Source of the DNA: an uncultured Pelagibacteraceae bacterium
Lineage (GTDB): Bacteria; Pseudomonadota; Alphaproteobacteria; Pelagibacterales; Pelagibacteraceae
DNA: 64,000 nucleotides
Direction of reading: 5' to 3'
Assembly: GCA_902589395.1 (NCBI GenBank)
Contig: CACIST010000001.1
Span: 186,001-250,000 of the forward strand
Positions within the stretch are counted from its first letter, which is position 1; every line of letters begins with the position of its first letter. The notes below the pieces were generated by a model. The model ran no database searches and was not told the origin of the DNA. It saw only the letters and a program-made list of their open reading frames with translations. Of this stretch, positions 17,589 through 27,072 are shown one piece after another. A program made the translations under genes and the position numbers.

Positions 17589-19004
17589 ATGAAAAATAAT
17601 TTACAAGACAATAAAGCACTCGAAAAGAAAATTGATTGGCAGAGTATTAAAAAAGAATTACGTGAAAAACTTGGAAATGATATTTTTGAGAGTTGGATAA
17701 AAAAAATTGAATTAGTCGAAGAATTTAATAATTATATATTATTTTCGGTCTCCACAAGATTTATAAGAGATTGGATAGTATCAAGATATTTAGACCAAAT
17801 ATTGCAGACAATTAAAGAATACAAGAAAGACTTAGTGAGGATTGAATTCACAATAAAAAATAGTAAAGAAATTGAAATTAGTGAGACAAATACTTCATCT
17901 CAAAATTCTTTTGAAACTAATAATGATAATGTGTCATTTATAAAAGATTCTTATCTTCAATATAATAGAATAGATCCAAATAAAAACTTTGAAAATTTTA
18001 TAACTGGAGGAAGTAACAAATTAGCATTTGAAGCATCAAAAAAAGTTTCTAATGATATAGCTCATTATAATCCTTTATATTTATATGGTGGGGTAGGAAT
18101 GGGAAAAACACACTTACTAAACGCTATTGGTCTAGAATTGAAAGAAAAGAATAAAGTTATGTTTATATCAGCAGAAAGATTTATGTATCAATTTGTAAAG
18201 TCTATAAAATCAAATGAAATGGTAAAGTTTAAAGAGTACTTTAGAAATACTGATATTTTATTAATCGATGATATTCAGTTCATGAATGGTAAAGAAGCTA
18301 TGCAAGAAGAATTTTTTCATACCTTCAATGCATTATTAGATAAAAATTCACAAATAATAATTTCAGCAGATAGACCACCAAATAAACTAACCAGGATTCA
18401 AGAGAGAATAAAATCTAGATTTTCAGGAGGTTTAGTTGTGGATATTCAAAACCCTGATTATGAACTAAGATATAAAATTATTAAATCTAAAACTGATGAA
18501 TTAAAATTATCTTATTCAAATCAAGTAGTTATTTCTGAGGAAATTCAAAAATTTTTAAGCACAGAAATCAAAACTAGTATTAGAGAATTAGTTGGGGCAC
18601 TAAATAGGATTGTTTCATTCACAAGGATTTATAATAAAGTTCCAAACATGTCGGAGGTTAAAATAGTTTTAAAAGATTTGCTAAATCTTACCGAAAATAA
18701 AGTGGATATTGATACAATACAGACAATAGTCTGTAAATTTTATAAAATTAGCAAAAATGAAATGCTTTCACCAAGAAGATCAAGGTACCTCGTAAGACCA
18801 AGGCAAACTGCAATTTATCTTGCAAAAATGCTAACATCTAAATCATTACCAGAGATAGGTAGATCTTTTTCAAATAGAGATCATACAACTGTAATCCACT
18901 CAGTCAAAACTATAGATAGATTGAGAAAAGAGGATAGTGAATTAAATATTAATATTGATAGTTTAAAAAATAAGATTTTGTATAATAAAGAAAATGAAGT
19001 TTAG
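17589..19004 (+). CDS. dnaA: Chromosomal replication initiator protein DnaA
   Basis: AAA+ ATPase that opens the replication origin. From the ATG at 17589 (471 residues): N-terminal domain I with WQSIKKELREKLG and FESWI, a low-complexity linker, Walker A GGVGMGKT at 167-174, Walker B with DD at 227-228 in LLIDDIQF, and the domain IV DNA-binding signature GRSFSNRDHTTVIHSV. A TTG at 17550 would add 13 residues with no family support. It overlaps dnaN by 11 nt. Confidence 0.96.
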   Translation: MKNNLQDNKALEKKIDWQSIKKELREKLGNDIFESWIKKIELVEEFNNYILFSVSTRFIRDWIVSRYLDQILQTIKEYKKDLVRIEFTIKNSKEIEISETNTSSQNSFETNNDNVSFIKDSYLQYNRIDPNKNFENFITGGSNKLAFEASKKVSNDIAHYNPLYLYGGVGMGKTHLLNAIGLELKEKNKVMFISAERFMYQFVKSIKSNEMVKFKEYFRNTDILLIDDIQFMNGKEAMQEEFFHTFNALLDKNSQIIISADRPPNKLTRIQERIKSRFSGGLVVDIQNPDYELRYKIIKSKTDELKLSYSNQVVISEEIQKFLSTEIKTSIRELVGALNRIVSFTRIYNKVPNMSEVKIVLKDLLNLTENKVDIDTIQTIVCKFYKISKNEMLSPRRSRYLVRPRQTAIYLAKMLTSKSLPEIGRSFSNRDHTTVIHSVKTIDRLRKEDSELNINIDSLKNKILYNKENEV

Positions 19005-20106
19005 TTTAAATCAACAAGACCTTCAAAAATCTTTAAATTATTGTCAGGGTGTAATTGAAAAAAGAAGTACGTTGCCGATACTTTCAAATGTATTATTGGA
19101 TGTAAGTAATGGAAAACTAACAATTACAGCTACTGACCTCGATTTAATTTTTATTCACCAAATCACAAATGTCGAAATATTAGAAGAGGGTAAAACTACT
19201 TCATCTTCATCTATAATGTATGATATCATTAGAAAGTTTTCATCTGGAAGTAAAATTAACTTATCTAATCCTAGCGAAAATAAATTACACTTAGAGTCTG
19301 AAAAATCTGTTTTCAACTTAAATTGTATTAATGCTTCTGAATTTCCGTTAACGGATGAAAATTTCAATGAAAATGAGTTTTCGATTAAATCAAAAGAGCT
19401 ACTAAAACTGTTAAATAAATGTAAATTTTCAGTATCTAACGATGAAACAAGACATTATTTAAGTGGAATTTTTTTACATCAGACAGAAGTTGAAGATAAA
19501 AATTTTTTAACAGCTGCTGCTACTGATAGTCATAGAATGTCTATTTCTAAGATTAGATTACAAAATAAAGTTCAATTTGATCAGATAATTTTACCAAAAA
19601 AGACTATTTTTCAACTTTGCTCATTACTAGAGGACTATGAAGGTGAAGTTAAAATATCAAATATAAAATCAAAAATTAAATTTGAAATTAACAATAGTAT
19701 ATTGATATCCAAGCTTATTGATGGAAAATTTCCAAATTACATACAGGTAATACCTAAAGAAAACCAAAAAAAATTAGAAGTTGATCTAAAATCATTTTTA
19801 AATTCGGTAGATAGAGTTGCTTCAGTCTCTTTAGATAAAAAAGATGGTGTAAAATTTAATCTTTCAAAAAATAATCTTGATCTTTCAGTTAATAATACAA
19901 ATAGTGGTGATGGCAAAGAAAGTTTAAGTGTTAAGTTTGATCACGAGCTAGATATAAGTTTTAATTCTAGATATTTAATTGATGTTGCTTCTCAACTTGA
20001 TGGAGATAACATTGAGATTTATTTAAAAGATACAGGTTCACCAGCCTTAATTAGAGACCCAGCTGATTATGACAGTATATATGTTGTAATGCCAATGAAG
20101 GGCTAG
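18994..20106 (+). CDS. dnaN: DNA polymerase III beta sliding clamp
   Basis: Ring-shaped processivity clamp of the replicase. The 370-residue protein shows the three clamp repeats, with the N-terminal QQDLQKSLNYCQGVIEKRSTLPILSNVLL and the C-terminal YVVMPM tail typical of the family. It starts inside the dnaA 3' end, so translation is coupled. Its stop TAG overlaps the plsC stop on the other strand in the palindrome CTAG. Confidence 0.97.
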   Translation: MKFSLNQQDLQKSLNYCQGVIEKRSTLPILSNVLLDVSNGKLTITATDLDLIFIHQITNVEILEEGKTTSSSSIMYDIIRKFSSGSKINLSNPSENKLHLESEKSVFNLNCINASEFPLTDENFNENEFSIKSKELLKLLNKCKFSVSNDETRHYLSGIFLHQTEVEDKNFLTAAATDSHRMSISKIRLQNKVQFDQIILPKKTIFQLCSLLEDYEGEVKISNIKSKIKFEINNSILISKLIDGKFPNYIQVIPKENQKKLEVDLKSFLNSVDRVASVSLDKKDGVKFNLSKNNLDLSVNNTNSGDGKESLSVKFDHELDISFNSRYLIDVASQLDGDNIEIYLKDTGSPALIRDPADYDSIYVVMPMKG

Positions 20107-20804
20107 TTCATTTGATCTAATTCATTATATATTTTACTTTCAATATAATTTGTAAAATCCGATGACTTCATTCCAGGTTTTACTGCAGGGAGAATTGAAA
20201 TTATTATTGTTTTTTTTGAGGTAATTTTTCCATTTTTTGGCCAAACATTTCCAGAATTTATAGCTACAGGTTGGCAATTTATTTCTAATTCTTCATAAAT
20301 TCTACCAACTCCCTTTTTAAAGGGAACTGTTTCATTTGGTAAAACTCTAGTTCCTTGCGGGAATATAATTAATGGCCTTTCTGAATTTCTTACAGCATTT
20401 TTTATTTTATCAATTAAACCTAAATTATCTTTACTAATTTTATTTCTATTTATTGAAATTGATCCTATCTTTTTTAAATACCAACCAAATATAGGAATTT
20501 TGATTAATTCATATTTTAAAATAAATATTGGTGAATTAAAAATTGTTTGTAAGTAAAAAGTTTCAAACATAGATTGATGAGAACAGGCAATAAAAAACTT
20601 TTCACTTTTAATAATATTTTCTTTACCCTTAAGAATAATTTTTGTTTGTAAAAAAATCTGAAGACAAAATGCTGCCCATCTTCCCATCATTTTTCCACCA
20701 AATAAAACTATTTTAGTTGGCATTATTAATGATGGAAGGAATATTATTGAAATTATAGATATGCCCAGAAAGAAAAAAAATAAAAATAGAAGTTTTCTTA
20801 TCAT
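20103..20804 (-). CDS. plsC: 1-acyl-sn-glycerol-3-phosphate acyltransferase
   Basis: Acylates lysophosphatidic acid to phosphatidic acid at the inner membrane. It has an N-terminal membrane helix (LLFLFFFFLGISIISIIF), the HQSMFE motif, which is the Hx4E variant of the usual Hx4D and occurs in related enzymes, FPQGTR and FKKGVG. I prefer the ATG at 20804 (233 residues); a TTG at 20813 gives three more. Exact acyl preference is unknown. Confidence 0.88.
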   Translation of the reverse strand: MIRKLLFLFFFFLGISIISIIFLPSLIMPTKIVLFGGKMMGRWAAFCLQIFLQTKIILKGKENIIKSEKFFIACSHQSMFETFYLQTIFNSPIFILKYELIKIPIFGWYLKKIGSISINRNKISKDNLGLIDKIKNAVRNSERPLIIFPQGTRVLPNETVPFKKGVGRIYEELEINCQPVAINSGNVWPKNGKITSKKTIIISILPAVKPGMKSSDFTNYIESKIYNELDQMN

Positions 20805-20816
20805 TTTTGTCAAAAA

Positions 20817-22031
20817 CTAAATTATATCTTTTAGTTTTTGTCTTTTTTTAATTATATTTATTTTTGAGCCTTTAATTAATATTTCAGCAGGTTTAGGTCT
20901 AATGTTATAATTTGAAGATAACGATGAACCATATGCTCCTACGTCACAAATAATAATATAATCTTTCTCATTTAACCTTTGAAATTTATTTGTAGTTAAG
21001 AATTTATCTGTCGTTTCGCAAATCGGACCTACAAAATCATAACTTTTATTAGTCATTTTGTTGGTTTTTTTTAATGGAATTATTTTATGCTTAGCCCCAT
21101 ATAACGCAGGTCTCATAAAATCATTCATAGCCGCATCTACGATAATAAAATCTTTTTTAGAATTTGCTTTTATATAAATAACTTTTGAAATTAAAATTGC
21201 AGTATCGCCTATAATTGATCTACCTGGTTCAAAAATAATTTTTGATTTATGCTTGTTTAAAAATTTTTTAATAATTTGGTTATATTTTTTGTAATTAAAT
21301 TTTTTACTGACCTTGCTATAGTCAATACCCATACCACCACCGAGATCTATAAACTCAAAATTAAAGTTAATTTTTTTTATTAACTTATCTAGAACATTGA
21401 GCATTTTTTGATAAGGTTTATAATCTAGGATTTGACTACCAATATGTACACTTAAACACTTTAAATTTAAAAATTTTGAATTTTTTATATATTTAGAAAT
21501 TTCAATAAATGTCTTTTCATTAACGCCAAATTTATTTTCTTTTTTACCGGTTGAAATTTGTTTAATTGTTTTTGCATCTGTATTTGGATTTAATCTAATT
21601 CCAATATCTACCTTTCTATTTTTAGATTTTGCTATACTTTCTATTTCTAATATTTCACTTTTTGACTCACAATTAATTAATAAAATATTTTTATCTATTG
21701 CATAAATCAATTCTGACCTAGTTTTACCCACTCCGGAAAAAACAATCTTTTTGGAGGTTATTCCTGCTTTAAGTGCAATCATTAATTCACCTTTTGAGAC
21801 AACATCGGCTCCTAATCCATTTCGTTTAATTAGTTTAAGTATCTCTAGATTACAGTTTGACTTTGTTGAAAAACATATGATTGGAGAAAATGATTTAAAA
21901 CTTTTTTTAAATTTACTTATATTTTCATTAATTTTTTTCTCAGAATAGCAAAAAATTGGTGTTCCAAATTTTTTAACTACTTTAGTGAGTCTTGTTTTTT
22001 CAATTGTAAAAATATTATTGATATATTTCAT
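20817..22031 (-). CDS. lysA: Diaminopimelate decarboxylase
   Basis: Final step of lysine synthesis: PLP-dependent decarboxylation of meso-diaminopimelate. The fold III enzyme has the PLP Lys K57 in CFSTKSN, the phosphate-binding GGGMGIDY, the PGRSIIGD segment and the active-site CETTDKF. Length 404. Its ATG lies inside the 3' end of the small lipoprotein gene, in the argH-lipoprotein-lysA series. Confidence 0.95.
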   Translation of the reverse strand: MKYINNIFTIEKTRLTKVVKKFGTPIFCYSEKKINENISKFKKSFKSFSPIICFSTKSNCNLEILKLIKRNGLGADVVSKGELMIALKAGITSKKIVFSGVGKTRSELIYAIDKNILLINCESKSEILEIESIAKSKNRKVDIGIRLNPNTDAKTIKQISTGKKENKFGVNEKTFIEISKYIKNSKFLNLKCLSVHIGSQILDYKPYQKMLNVLDKLIKKINFNFEFIDLGGGMGIDYSKVSKKFNYKKYNQIIKKFLNKHKSKIIFEPGRSIIGDTAILISKVIYIKANSKKDFIIVDAAMNDFMRPALYGAKHKIIPLKKTNKMTNKSYDFVGPICETTDKFLTTNKFQRLNEKDYIIICDVGAYGSSLSSNYNIRPKPAEILIKGSKINIIKKRQKLKDII

Positions 22032-22176
22032 CTTTTTTTGGCATTTTAAATACGTTATTAAAATTATCGAATTTCATAACATTATTTAATGATGCCTCAT
22101 ATTTTGGCTCATTTTTTCTTCCACATGAAGTTAATAAAATTACGCATATAGTAATTAAAGTTATTTTTTTAATCAT
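22015..22176 (-). CDS. lptM: LptM-like small lipoprotein, 53 residues
   Basis: Reading from the ATG at 22176 to TAA at 22015-22017 gives a 53-residue product: MIKKITLITICVILL, then the lipobox LTSC with Cys at 18 and CGRKNEPKYE after it. It overlaps the argH stop by 8 nt and the lysA start by 17 nt, filling the gap. Many proteobacteria carry a tiny lipoprotein between argH and lysA or next to lysA/dapF; the E. coli member LptM (YifL) helps assemble the LPS translocon LptD-LptE. The lipoprotein call is firm; the LptM role rests on position and size and is inference. Confidence 0.7.
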   Translation of the reverse strand: MIKKITLITICVILLTSCGRKNEPKYEASLNNVMKFDNFNNVFKMPKKDEIYQ

Positions 22177-23566
22177 ATTTATTTCTTTTGTAACTTAATA
22201 TCATTTTCTTAATGTTGTCGAAAGAAGTTCCACCGTAAGAAACTTTAGAATTAACAGATTTTTTTAATTCAAATACTTTTAGAACATCAGCGGTTAAACC
22301 TTTTTCAATTTTATTGATCTCCTTTAATGTGAGTTCTGAGAGTTTTTTTTTATTCTTTTCAGCAAAATTTATGATTTTCGCTGTTTGCAAATAGGCTTTT
22401 CTAAATGGATAATTTAGTTCTCTAACCATATAATCTGCTAAATCAGTTGCTGTAATGTAGCCACTTTCTGCAAGTTCAATCATTCTTTTTTTATCTGGTG
22501 AAAAATTTTTAAGAACATCATTTAATATAATTAAAGAATTTTTTAATTGATCAAATGATTTAAAAACAATTTCTTTATCATCTTGCAAATCCTTAAAATA
22601 TGAAAGGGGTAACCCTTTTAATGTTGTAAGCATAGAAAATAAATTTCCAAACATGAAACCAGTTTTACCTCTCAAGTATTCTAGGGGATCAGGATTTTTT
22701 TTTTGAGGCATAATAGATGATCCAGTTACAATTTTATCATTCAAATTAATAAGTTTAAAAGCGTCTGAATTCCAGATTATAAACTCCTCTGCAATCCTAG
22801 AGATATGAACAGCACATGCAGAGCAAGAATAAAGAAAATCAATTACAAAATCTCTATCAGAAACAGTGTCAATTGAGTTTTTAGTTGGTCTGTGGAAACC
22901 TAGTTTTTTTGAAGTGTAAAATCTGTCTATTTTAAAAGAAGTACCTGTGAGAGCAGCCGCACCAAGTGGATTTTCATTAAGACTCTCTAAATTGTTATTA
23001 AATCTTTTTTTATCCCTGTTAAACATTTCTAAGTAAGCCATTAAGTAATGAGCAAAAGAAACTGGTTGTGCATTTTTTAGGTGTGTGAAACCTGGCATGA
23101 TTGTCTCGACATTTTTTTCTGCTTTTTTCAAAATATTTTTAATTGTAAAATCGATATTTTTAACAATTTCTTTATTGGCTTTTCTTAACCACATTTTAAA
23201 ATCTGTGACAACCTGATCATTTCTTGACCTTGCAGTGTGAATATAACCCGCTTCTTCTCCAATTAGCTCAAAAAGTCTGTTTTCTATATTCATATGAATA
23301 TCCTCAAGTTTTTCATCAAAAATAAATTTTTTTTTTATAATTTCGTTCTTAATTCTGTTCAAACCCCATACTATTTTATTTTTAATTTTAAAATTTATAA
23401 TTTTTTGTCTAAACAGCATCTCAACATGTACAATTGAAGCTTCAATATCTTCTCTGAATAATCTTTTATCGATTTCTATTGATCCACCAACCTTTTTAAA
23501 AAGGTTTTTTGTTTCCTTTTTAATTCTAGTATTCCAAATTGGTTGATTGTTTTTATTTTTACCCAT
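22169..23566 (-). CDS. argH: Argininosuccinate lyase
   Basis: Last step of arginine synthesis, splitting argininosuccinate into arginine and fumarate. The fumarase-superfamily signature GSSIMPQKKNPD lies near residue 277; the N-terminus IHTARSRNDQV and the PVSFAHYL segment also fit. Length 465. It is divergent from the tlpA-like gene with 23 bp between the starts and heads argH-lipoprotein-lysA. Confidence 0.97.
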   Translation of the reverse strand: MGKNKNNQPIWNTRIKKETKNLFKKVGGSIEIDKRLFREDIEASIVHVEMLFRQKIINFKIKNKIVWGLNRIKNEIIKKKFIFDEKLEDIHMNIENRLFELIGEEAGYIHTARSRNDQVVTDFKMWLRKANKEIVKNIDFTIKNILKKAEKNVETIMPGFTHLKNAQPVSFAHYLMAYLEMFNRDKKRFNNNLESLNENPLGAAALTGTSFKIDRFYTSKKLGFHRPTKNSIDTVSDRDFVIDFLYSCSACAVHISRIAEEFIIWNSDAFKLINLNDKIVTGSSIMPQKKNPDPLEYLRGKTGFMFGNLFSMLTTLKGLPLSYFKDLQDDKEIVFKSFDQLKNSLIILNDVLKNFSPDKKRMIELAESGYITATDLADYMVRELNYPFRKAYLQTAKIINFAEKNKKKLSELTLKEINKIEKGLTADVLKVFELKKSVNSKVSYGGTSFDNIKKMILSYKRNKYD

Positions 23567-23589
23567 GATATTTAATTGTTCTAAATTTT

Positions 23590-24120
23590 ATGAAAATCAT
23601 TTTTTTTAATTATCTTATAATAATATTTTACTTAATATCATCTAGCGTCTCATATTCAATAGAGCGTCCAGAAATTAAGAATCTTATAGTACATAAAGAC
23701 AAGAAAAAAATTGAAAATATAGAATTTATTAAATCTGATGGCCAAAAAGTAAGTTTAAATGATTATAAATCATACCCATTAATAATAAATTTTTGGGCCA
23801 CTTGGTGTGCTCCTTGTAAAAAAGAGATGCCATCTTTGGATAAACTTAAAACTTTAAATGAATTTAAAAATATTAATATTATTCCAATTAATATCGGTGG
23901 CGAAAGCTATAAGAAATCAAAAGAATTTTTTGATGAAATCAAAATTAAAAATTTAGATATATTTACAGGACCAGGACTAGAGTTTTCACAGTTGTTTAAA
24001 CTAAGAGGTTTACCGACAACAATTTTAATAGACCGAAACGGTTTTGAAATTGGGAGAATTGTTGGGTACATTGACTTTAATGATAAATCTTTACTTGATT
24101 GGTTACCAAAAATTTTATGA
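23590..24120 (+). CDS. TlpA-like periplasmic thiol-disulfide oxidoreductase
   Basis: Thioredoxin-fold protein of 176 residues, anchored or exported by an N-terminal hydrophobic segment (residues 5-20). The active site WATWCAPCKK has C73 and C76, and a cis-Pro lies in RGLPTT. Relatives keep cytochrome-c or copper-site thiols reduced in the periplasm. Divergent placement next to argH matches other alphaproteobacteria. Its stop overlaps the next gene's start as ATGA. Confidence 0.9.
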   Translation: MKIIFFNYLIIIFYLISSSVSYSIERPEIKNLIVHKDKKKIENIEFIKSDGQKVSLNDYKSYPLIINFWATWCAPCKKEMPSLDKLKTLNEFKNINIIPINIGGESYKKSKEFFDEIKIKNLDIFTGPGLEFSQLFKLRGLPTTILIDRNGFEIGRIVGYIDFNDKSLLDWLPKIL

Positions 24121-24773
24121 AATTTTCTTTAAATACAACAATAATAAAACCAGAAAATAATGAGAAAGTTAAAAGTGCAGTAATTTTACTTCATGGATAC
24201 GGAGGTGATGGGAAAGATATAAGTATGCTTACCTTAAATTGGAAAAGATTTTTAAAAAATACAGTTTTTTTATGTCCTGATGCACATGAAGTGTGCAGCA
24301 TAAATCCAACTGGTTTTCAATGGTTTGATTTAAATAATGAAGATCCAGAATATACTCTTCAAGAGTCAAAAAAGGCAGAAAATGTTTTAAACGGTTATAT
24401 TTCAGAAGTAAGTAATTATTTTAACTTAGAATATTCACAAATTTGTGTTTCTGGTTTCAGTCAAGGATGCATGATGTCATTAAATGTTGGTCTAACATTA
24501 GAAAAAGAATTTAATTGTATTGTAGGGTTTTCTGGAAGAATTATAAATATGAAAGACCTTTCTCAAAGAATTAAAAATAAAACTAATATTTTAATGATAC
24601 ATGGTGAAAATGATCCAATCGTCCCCCCAAGCAATTTACTTGAAGCTGAAGATTTTTTTATCAGAAATAAAATTAAAATTGAAACTTTAATGATTAAGAA
24701 CTGTGATCACCATATTCCTATGGAAGCATCAAGTGCGGCATTAAACTTTATTAAAAAAAATATAATTAATTAA
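24117..24773 (+). CDS. Phospholipase/carboxylesterase family hydrolase
   Basis: Cytosolic alpha/beta hydrolase of the acyl-protein thioesterase/carboxylesterase type, 218 residues. It has the oxyanion segment LLHGYGGDGKD, the nucleophile elbow GFSQGCM, the acid in HGENDPIVP and the His in CDHHIP. The ATG at 24117 overlaps the preceding stop (ATGA); a TTG at 24099 would overlap more and is unlikely. Natural substrate is unknown. Confidence 0.85.
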   Translation: MKFSLNTTIIKPENNEKVKSAVILLHGYGGDGKDISMLTLNWKRFLKNTVFLCPDAHEVCSINPTGFQWFDLNNEDPEYTLQESKKAENVLNGYISEVSNYFNLEYSQICVSGFSQGCMMSLNVGLTLEKEFNCIVGFSGRIINMKDLSQRIKNKTNILMIHGENDPIVPPSNLLEAEDFFIRNKIKIETLMIKNCDHHIPMEASSAALNFIKKNIIN

Positions 24774-24819
24774 TAAATCCTTAATATACAATTAGTAAAG
24801 TTGATTAAAAGTATATTTA

Positions 24820-25404
24820 ATGTATGTTTTAATTATGATTGAGCTTTCAGATCAAAGTATTTCGCTAGAAAAATGTCCTGCGTTAGTTTTAAACGCAGAT
24901 TATAGACCTTTAAGTTATTATCCACTTTCATTGTGGAGTTGGCAAGATTCAATTAAATCTGTTTTCTTAGATAGAGTTTCTATTGTTAGTTATTATGACA
25001 GACAAATCAGAAGTCCTTCGTTTAGTATGAAACTTCCAAGTGTAATTGCTCTAAAATCATACATTAGACCTCAATCAAATCCTAACTTTACAAGGTTTAA
25101 CGTATTTTTAAGAGATAAGTTTAGCTGCCAATATTGTGGAAGTAAAAATGAATTAACCTTTGATCACTTACTACCAAGATCAAAAGGTGGAAAAACCAAT
25201 TGGGATAATGTTGTAACAGCTTGTTCGTCCTGTAATGTTAAAAAGGGAGGAAGACTAATAAAGAACTCAGGCATGACATTAAACCAATGGCCTTTTCAAC
25301 CTACTACAGAGGATCTTCATAAAAATGGTAAGAATTTTCCACCAAACTTTTTACATAAAAGTTGGATGGACTATTTGTATTGGGATGTTGAACTTGAACC
25401 GTAA
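24820..25404 (+). CDS. HNH endonuclease-domain protein
   Basis: A 194-residue protein of an alphaproteobacterial HNH family. The N-terminal half carries LVLNADYRPLSYYPLSLWSWQD, which is strongly conserved in the family. The HNH site has D115-H116 (FDHLLPRSKGG) and N130, and zinc Cys pairs at 103/106 and 135/138. Its target is unknown; no methylase or mobile element lies nearby, so it is more likely a housekeeping nuclease. A second ATG at 24835 would remove five residues. It ends directly against coq7 on the other strand. Confidence 0.85.
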   Translation: MYVLIMIELSDQSISLEKCPALVLNADYRPLSYYPLSLWSWQDSIKSVFLDRVSIVSYYDRQIRSPSFSMKLPSVIALKSYIRPQSNPNFTRFNVFLRDKFSCQYCGSKNELTFDHLLPRSKGGKTNWDNVVTACSSCNVKKGGRLIKNSGMTLNQWPFQPTTEDLHKNGKNFPPNFLHKSWMDYLYWDVELEP

Positions 25405-25938
25405 CTAAATTTTTTCAGAGATTTTTATAGCAACCTTAGAACCAGTTTTAATTACTTTATCCATAATTGAATAAAGACCTTTTTTTGTAGCACCCTTCTC
25501 GTACGCTATATCTTTATGATGCAATTCGTCTTGTCTAAATTTTATTATTTTTTCCTTTAAATCCTTTTCATCCACTTCTATTTGATCAATTTGGCTTTGA
25601 TAATGCTCATCAATTACTTCTTCAACAGATGCTGTACATAACATCGCTGCTTTTTTTCCGAGTATTGTTGAGCTAAATCCAAGACCGAGTCCAAGCAAAT
25701 CCCATAATGGTAGTAATTTTGTTGGTTTTATATTTCTTTTTTCTATTTCATCCTCAAAAAAATTTGAGTGTTCCTCCTCATGCTTTTTCATTTCACCAAT
25801 AATTTGTTTTAAATCATCATTTTTTACAATAGTATTTAAAGCAAGCAGTTGACCCTCATAAATTTTAATTGCGCCCCTTTCTCCAGCATGATCTACCCTT
25901 ATAAATTCTTCTAATTTTTTTTTATTAGTTTTTCTCAT
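25405..25938 (-). CDS. coq7: COQ7-type demethoxyubiquinone hydroxylase
   Basis: Diiron monooxygenase of ubiquinone synthesis (C6 hydroxylation of demethoxyubiquinone). The carboxylate-bridged ligands are visible as RVDHAGERGA, the ExxH in EEEHSNFF, SVEEVIDEHY and DELHHKDIA. Length 177 matches the bacterial COQ7 type, not the flavin UbiF. It overlaps dsbB by 14 nt. Confidence 0.92.
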   Translation of the reverse strand: MRKTNKKKLEEFIRVDHAGERGAIKIYEGQLLALNTIVKNDDLKQIIGEMKKHEEEHSNFFEDEIEKRNIKPTKLLPLWDLLGLGLGFSSTILGKKAAMLCTASVEEVIDEHYQSQIDQIEVDEKDLKEKIIKFRQDELHHKDIAYEKGATKKGLYSIMDKVIKTGSKVAIKISEKI

Positions 25939-26404
25939 AAGTTAATGTTCTAATAGAAAAAATAACAATTAAAAATGATAAAATTGTATTAATTGCCGCT
26001 AGCGAAACTCCAAAAATTTTAAAAGTTACATCTTTACAGTTAGTAGGCATAGTTTTGTTAAGAGAATCTAGTAATTTCAATTTATTTAAAATATCTGATG
26101 ATCCATTTGCACAGACTGAAAGCTCATCAAATATACTATTCTCAATTCCAAAATGATAACCAGATAGTATAGTGCTCAAAATAAATATGATAATTGCAAC
26201 TATTAAAATTTGATCATTATTTGAATAATTAAATCCAATAAAGCTTATAAATATTGCAGCTAAATATGGTAATCTTTGATAAATACATAGCTTACATGGC
26301 TCATACTGAAGTATATATTCAATATACAAAGCTGAAATTATTGAAATTAATGAAATAAAAAAAATAATTAAATAAAAATTTTTTCTATTTGGAAATAGGA
26401 TCAT
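25925..26404 (-). CDS. dsbB: DsbB family disulfide bond formation protein
   Basis: Inner-membrane quinone reductase that reoxidises DsbA. Four hydrophobic segments are visible. The first Cys pair is CKLC followed by IYQRLPY, and a second pair comes from SVCANG and PTNCKD in the second periplasmic loop. Length 159. It lies between a YqaA-like protein and coq7. Confidence 0.88.
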   Translation of the reverse strand: MILFPNRKNFYLIIFFISLISIISALYIEYILQYEPCKLCIYQRLPYLAAIFISFIGFNYSNNDQILIVAIIIFILSTILSGYHFGIENSIFDELSVCANGSSDILNKLKLLDSLNKTMPTNCKDVTFKIFGVSLAAINTILSFLIVIFSIRTLTYEKN

Positions 26405-26406
26405 AT

Positions 26407-27015
26407 TTAATTAATAAAATTATTTAAAAATTGATATATAAAATACGCAAATATAATTAGAATGAGTGATATTAAAATAGAGAATTTTAAAAGTTTTTTT
26501 TCAATAATTTTTCTCATAGTAGTTCCAAAGTTTCCAACTAAAAATGCTATTAAAAAAAAACGTGAACCTCTTGTTAAAAGGGAAATGATAACAAAATATA
26601 AAATATTAAAGTTTATAAAACCACTTGTGATTGTAAGTAACTTAAATGGTACTGGTGAAAAGCCAGCAATTGCCAAGAGAGTTATCCAGGCTATGACACC
26701 GCCTTCTGAGGACACTTTATCTTTTAAAAATGAAGCATCATCTACACCATAAATCTCAAAAATTTTAAGGCCAATTTCGTTAAAAAAAACATATCCAATA
26801 AGATAACCAAGGCAAGCTCCCAAAACAGATCCTATGGTTGCAATTAATGCAATTCTAACCCATTCATGTTTTCGAGCTATTGTCATAGGAATTATCAAAA
26901 CATCTGGTGGTATTGGGAATATAAAACTTTCAATAAAAGATATAAATCCTAAAAAAGATTTGGATCTTTTATGACCTGCTAGTTTAATAGTTTTATTGTA
27001 CAGTTCTTTAAACAT
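26407..27015 (-). CDS. YqaA family (DedA/VTT-type) membrane protein
   Basis: Polytopic membrane protein of about 202 residues with the VTT-like pattern FIESFIFPIPPDVLIIP, the GSVLGACLGYLIGY helix and GFSPVPFKLLTI. Family members act in membrane lipid flipping or homeostasis, but YqaA itself is uncharacterised. I prefer the ATG at 27015; a TTG at 27066 would add 17 residues toward the tRNA gene. It is 2 nt upstream of dsbB. Confidence 0.8.
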   Translation of the reverse strand: MFKELYNKTIKLAGHKRSKSFLGFISFIESFIFPIPPDVLIIPMTIARKHEWVRIALIATIGSVLGACLGYLIGYVFFNEIGLKIFEIYGVDDASFLKDKVSSEGGVIAWITLLAIAGFSPVPFKLLTITSGFINFNILYFVIISLLTRGSRFFLIAFLVGNFGTTMRKIIEKKLLKFSILISLILIIFAYFIYQFLNNFIN

Positions 27016-27072
27016 ATTTTCTTTTAATATAATAAATGATTTAATACTATTAGTTAAAATATACAAAGTTTT

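Noticed and set aside
24820-25404. HNH protein as part of a restriction or mobile system
   Set aside because: There is no methyltransferase, integrase or repeat nearby, and the protein has the conserved housekeeping-type N-terminus of an alphaproteobacterial family.
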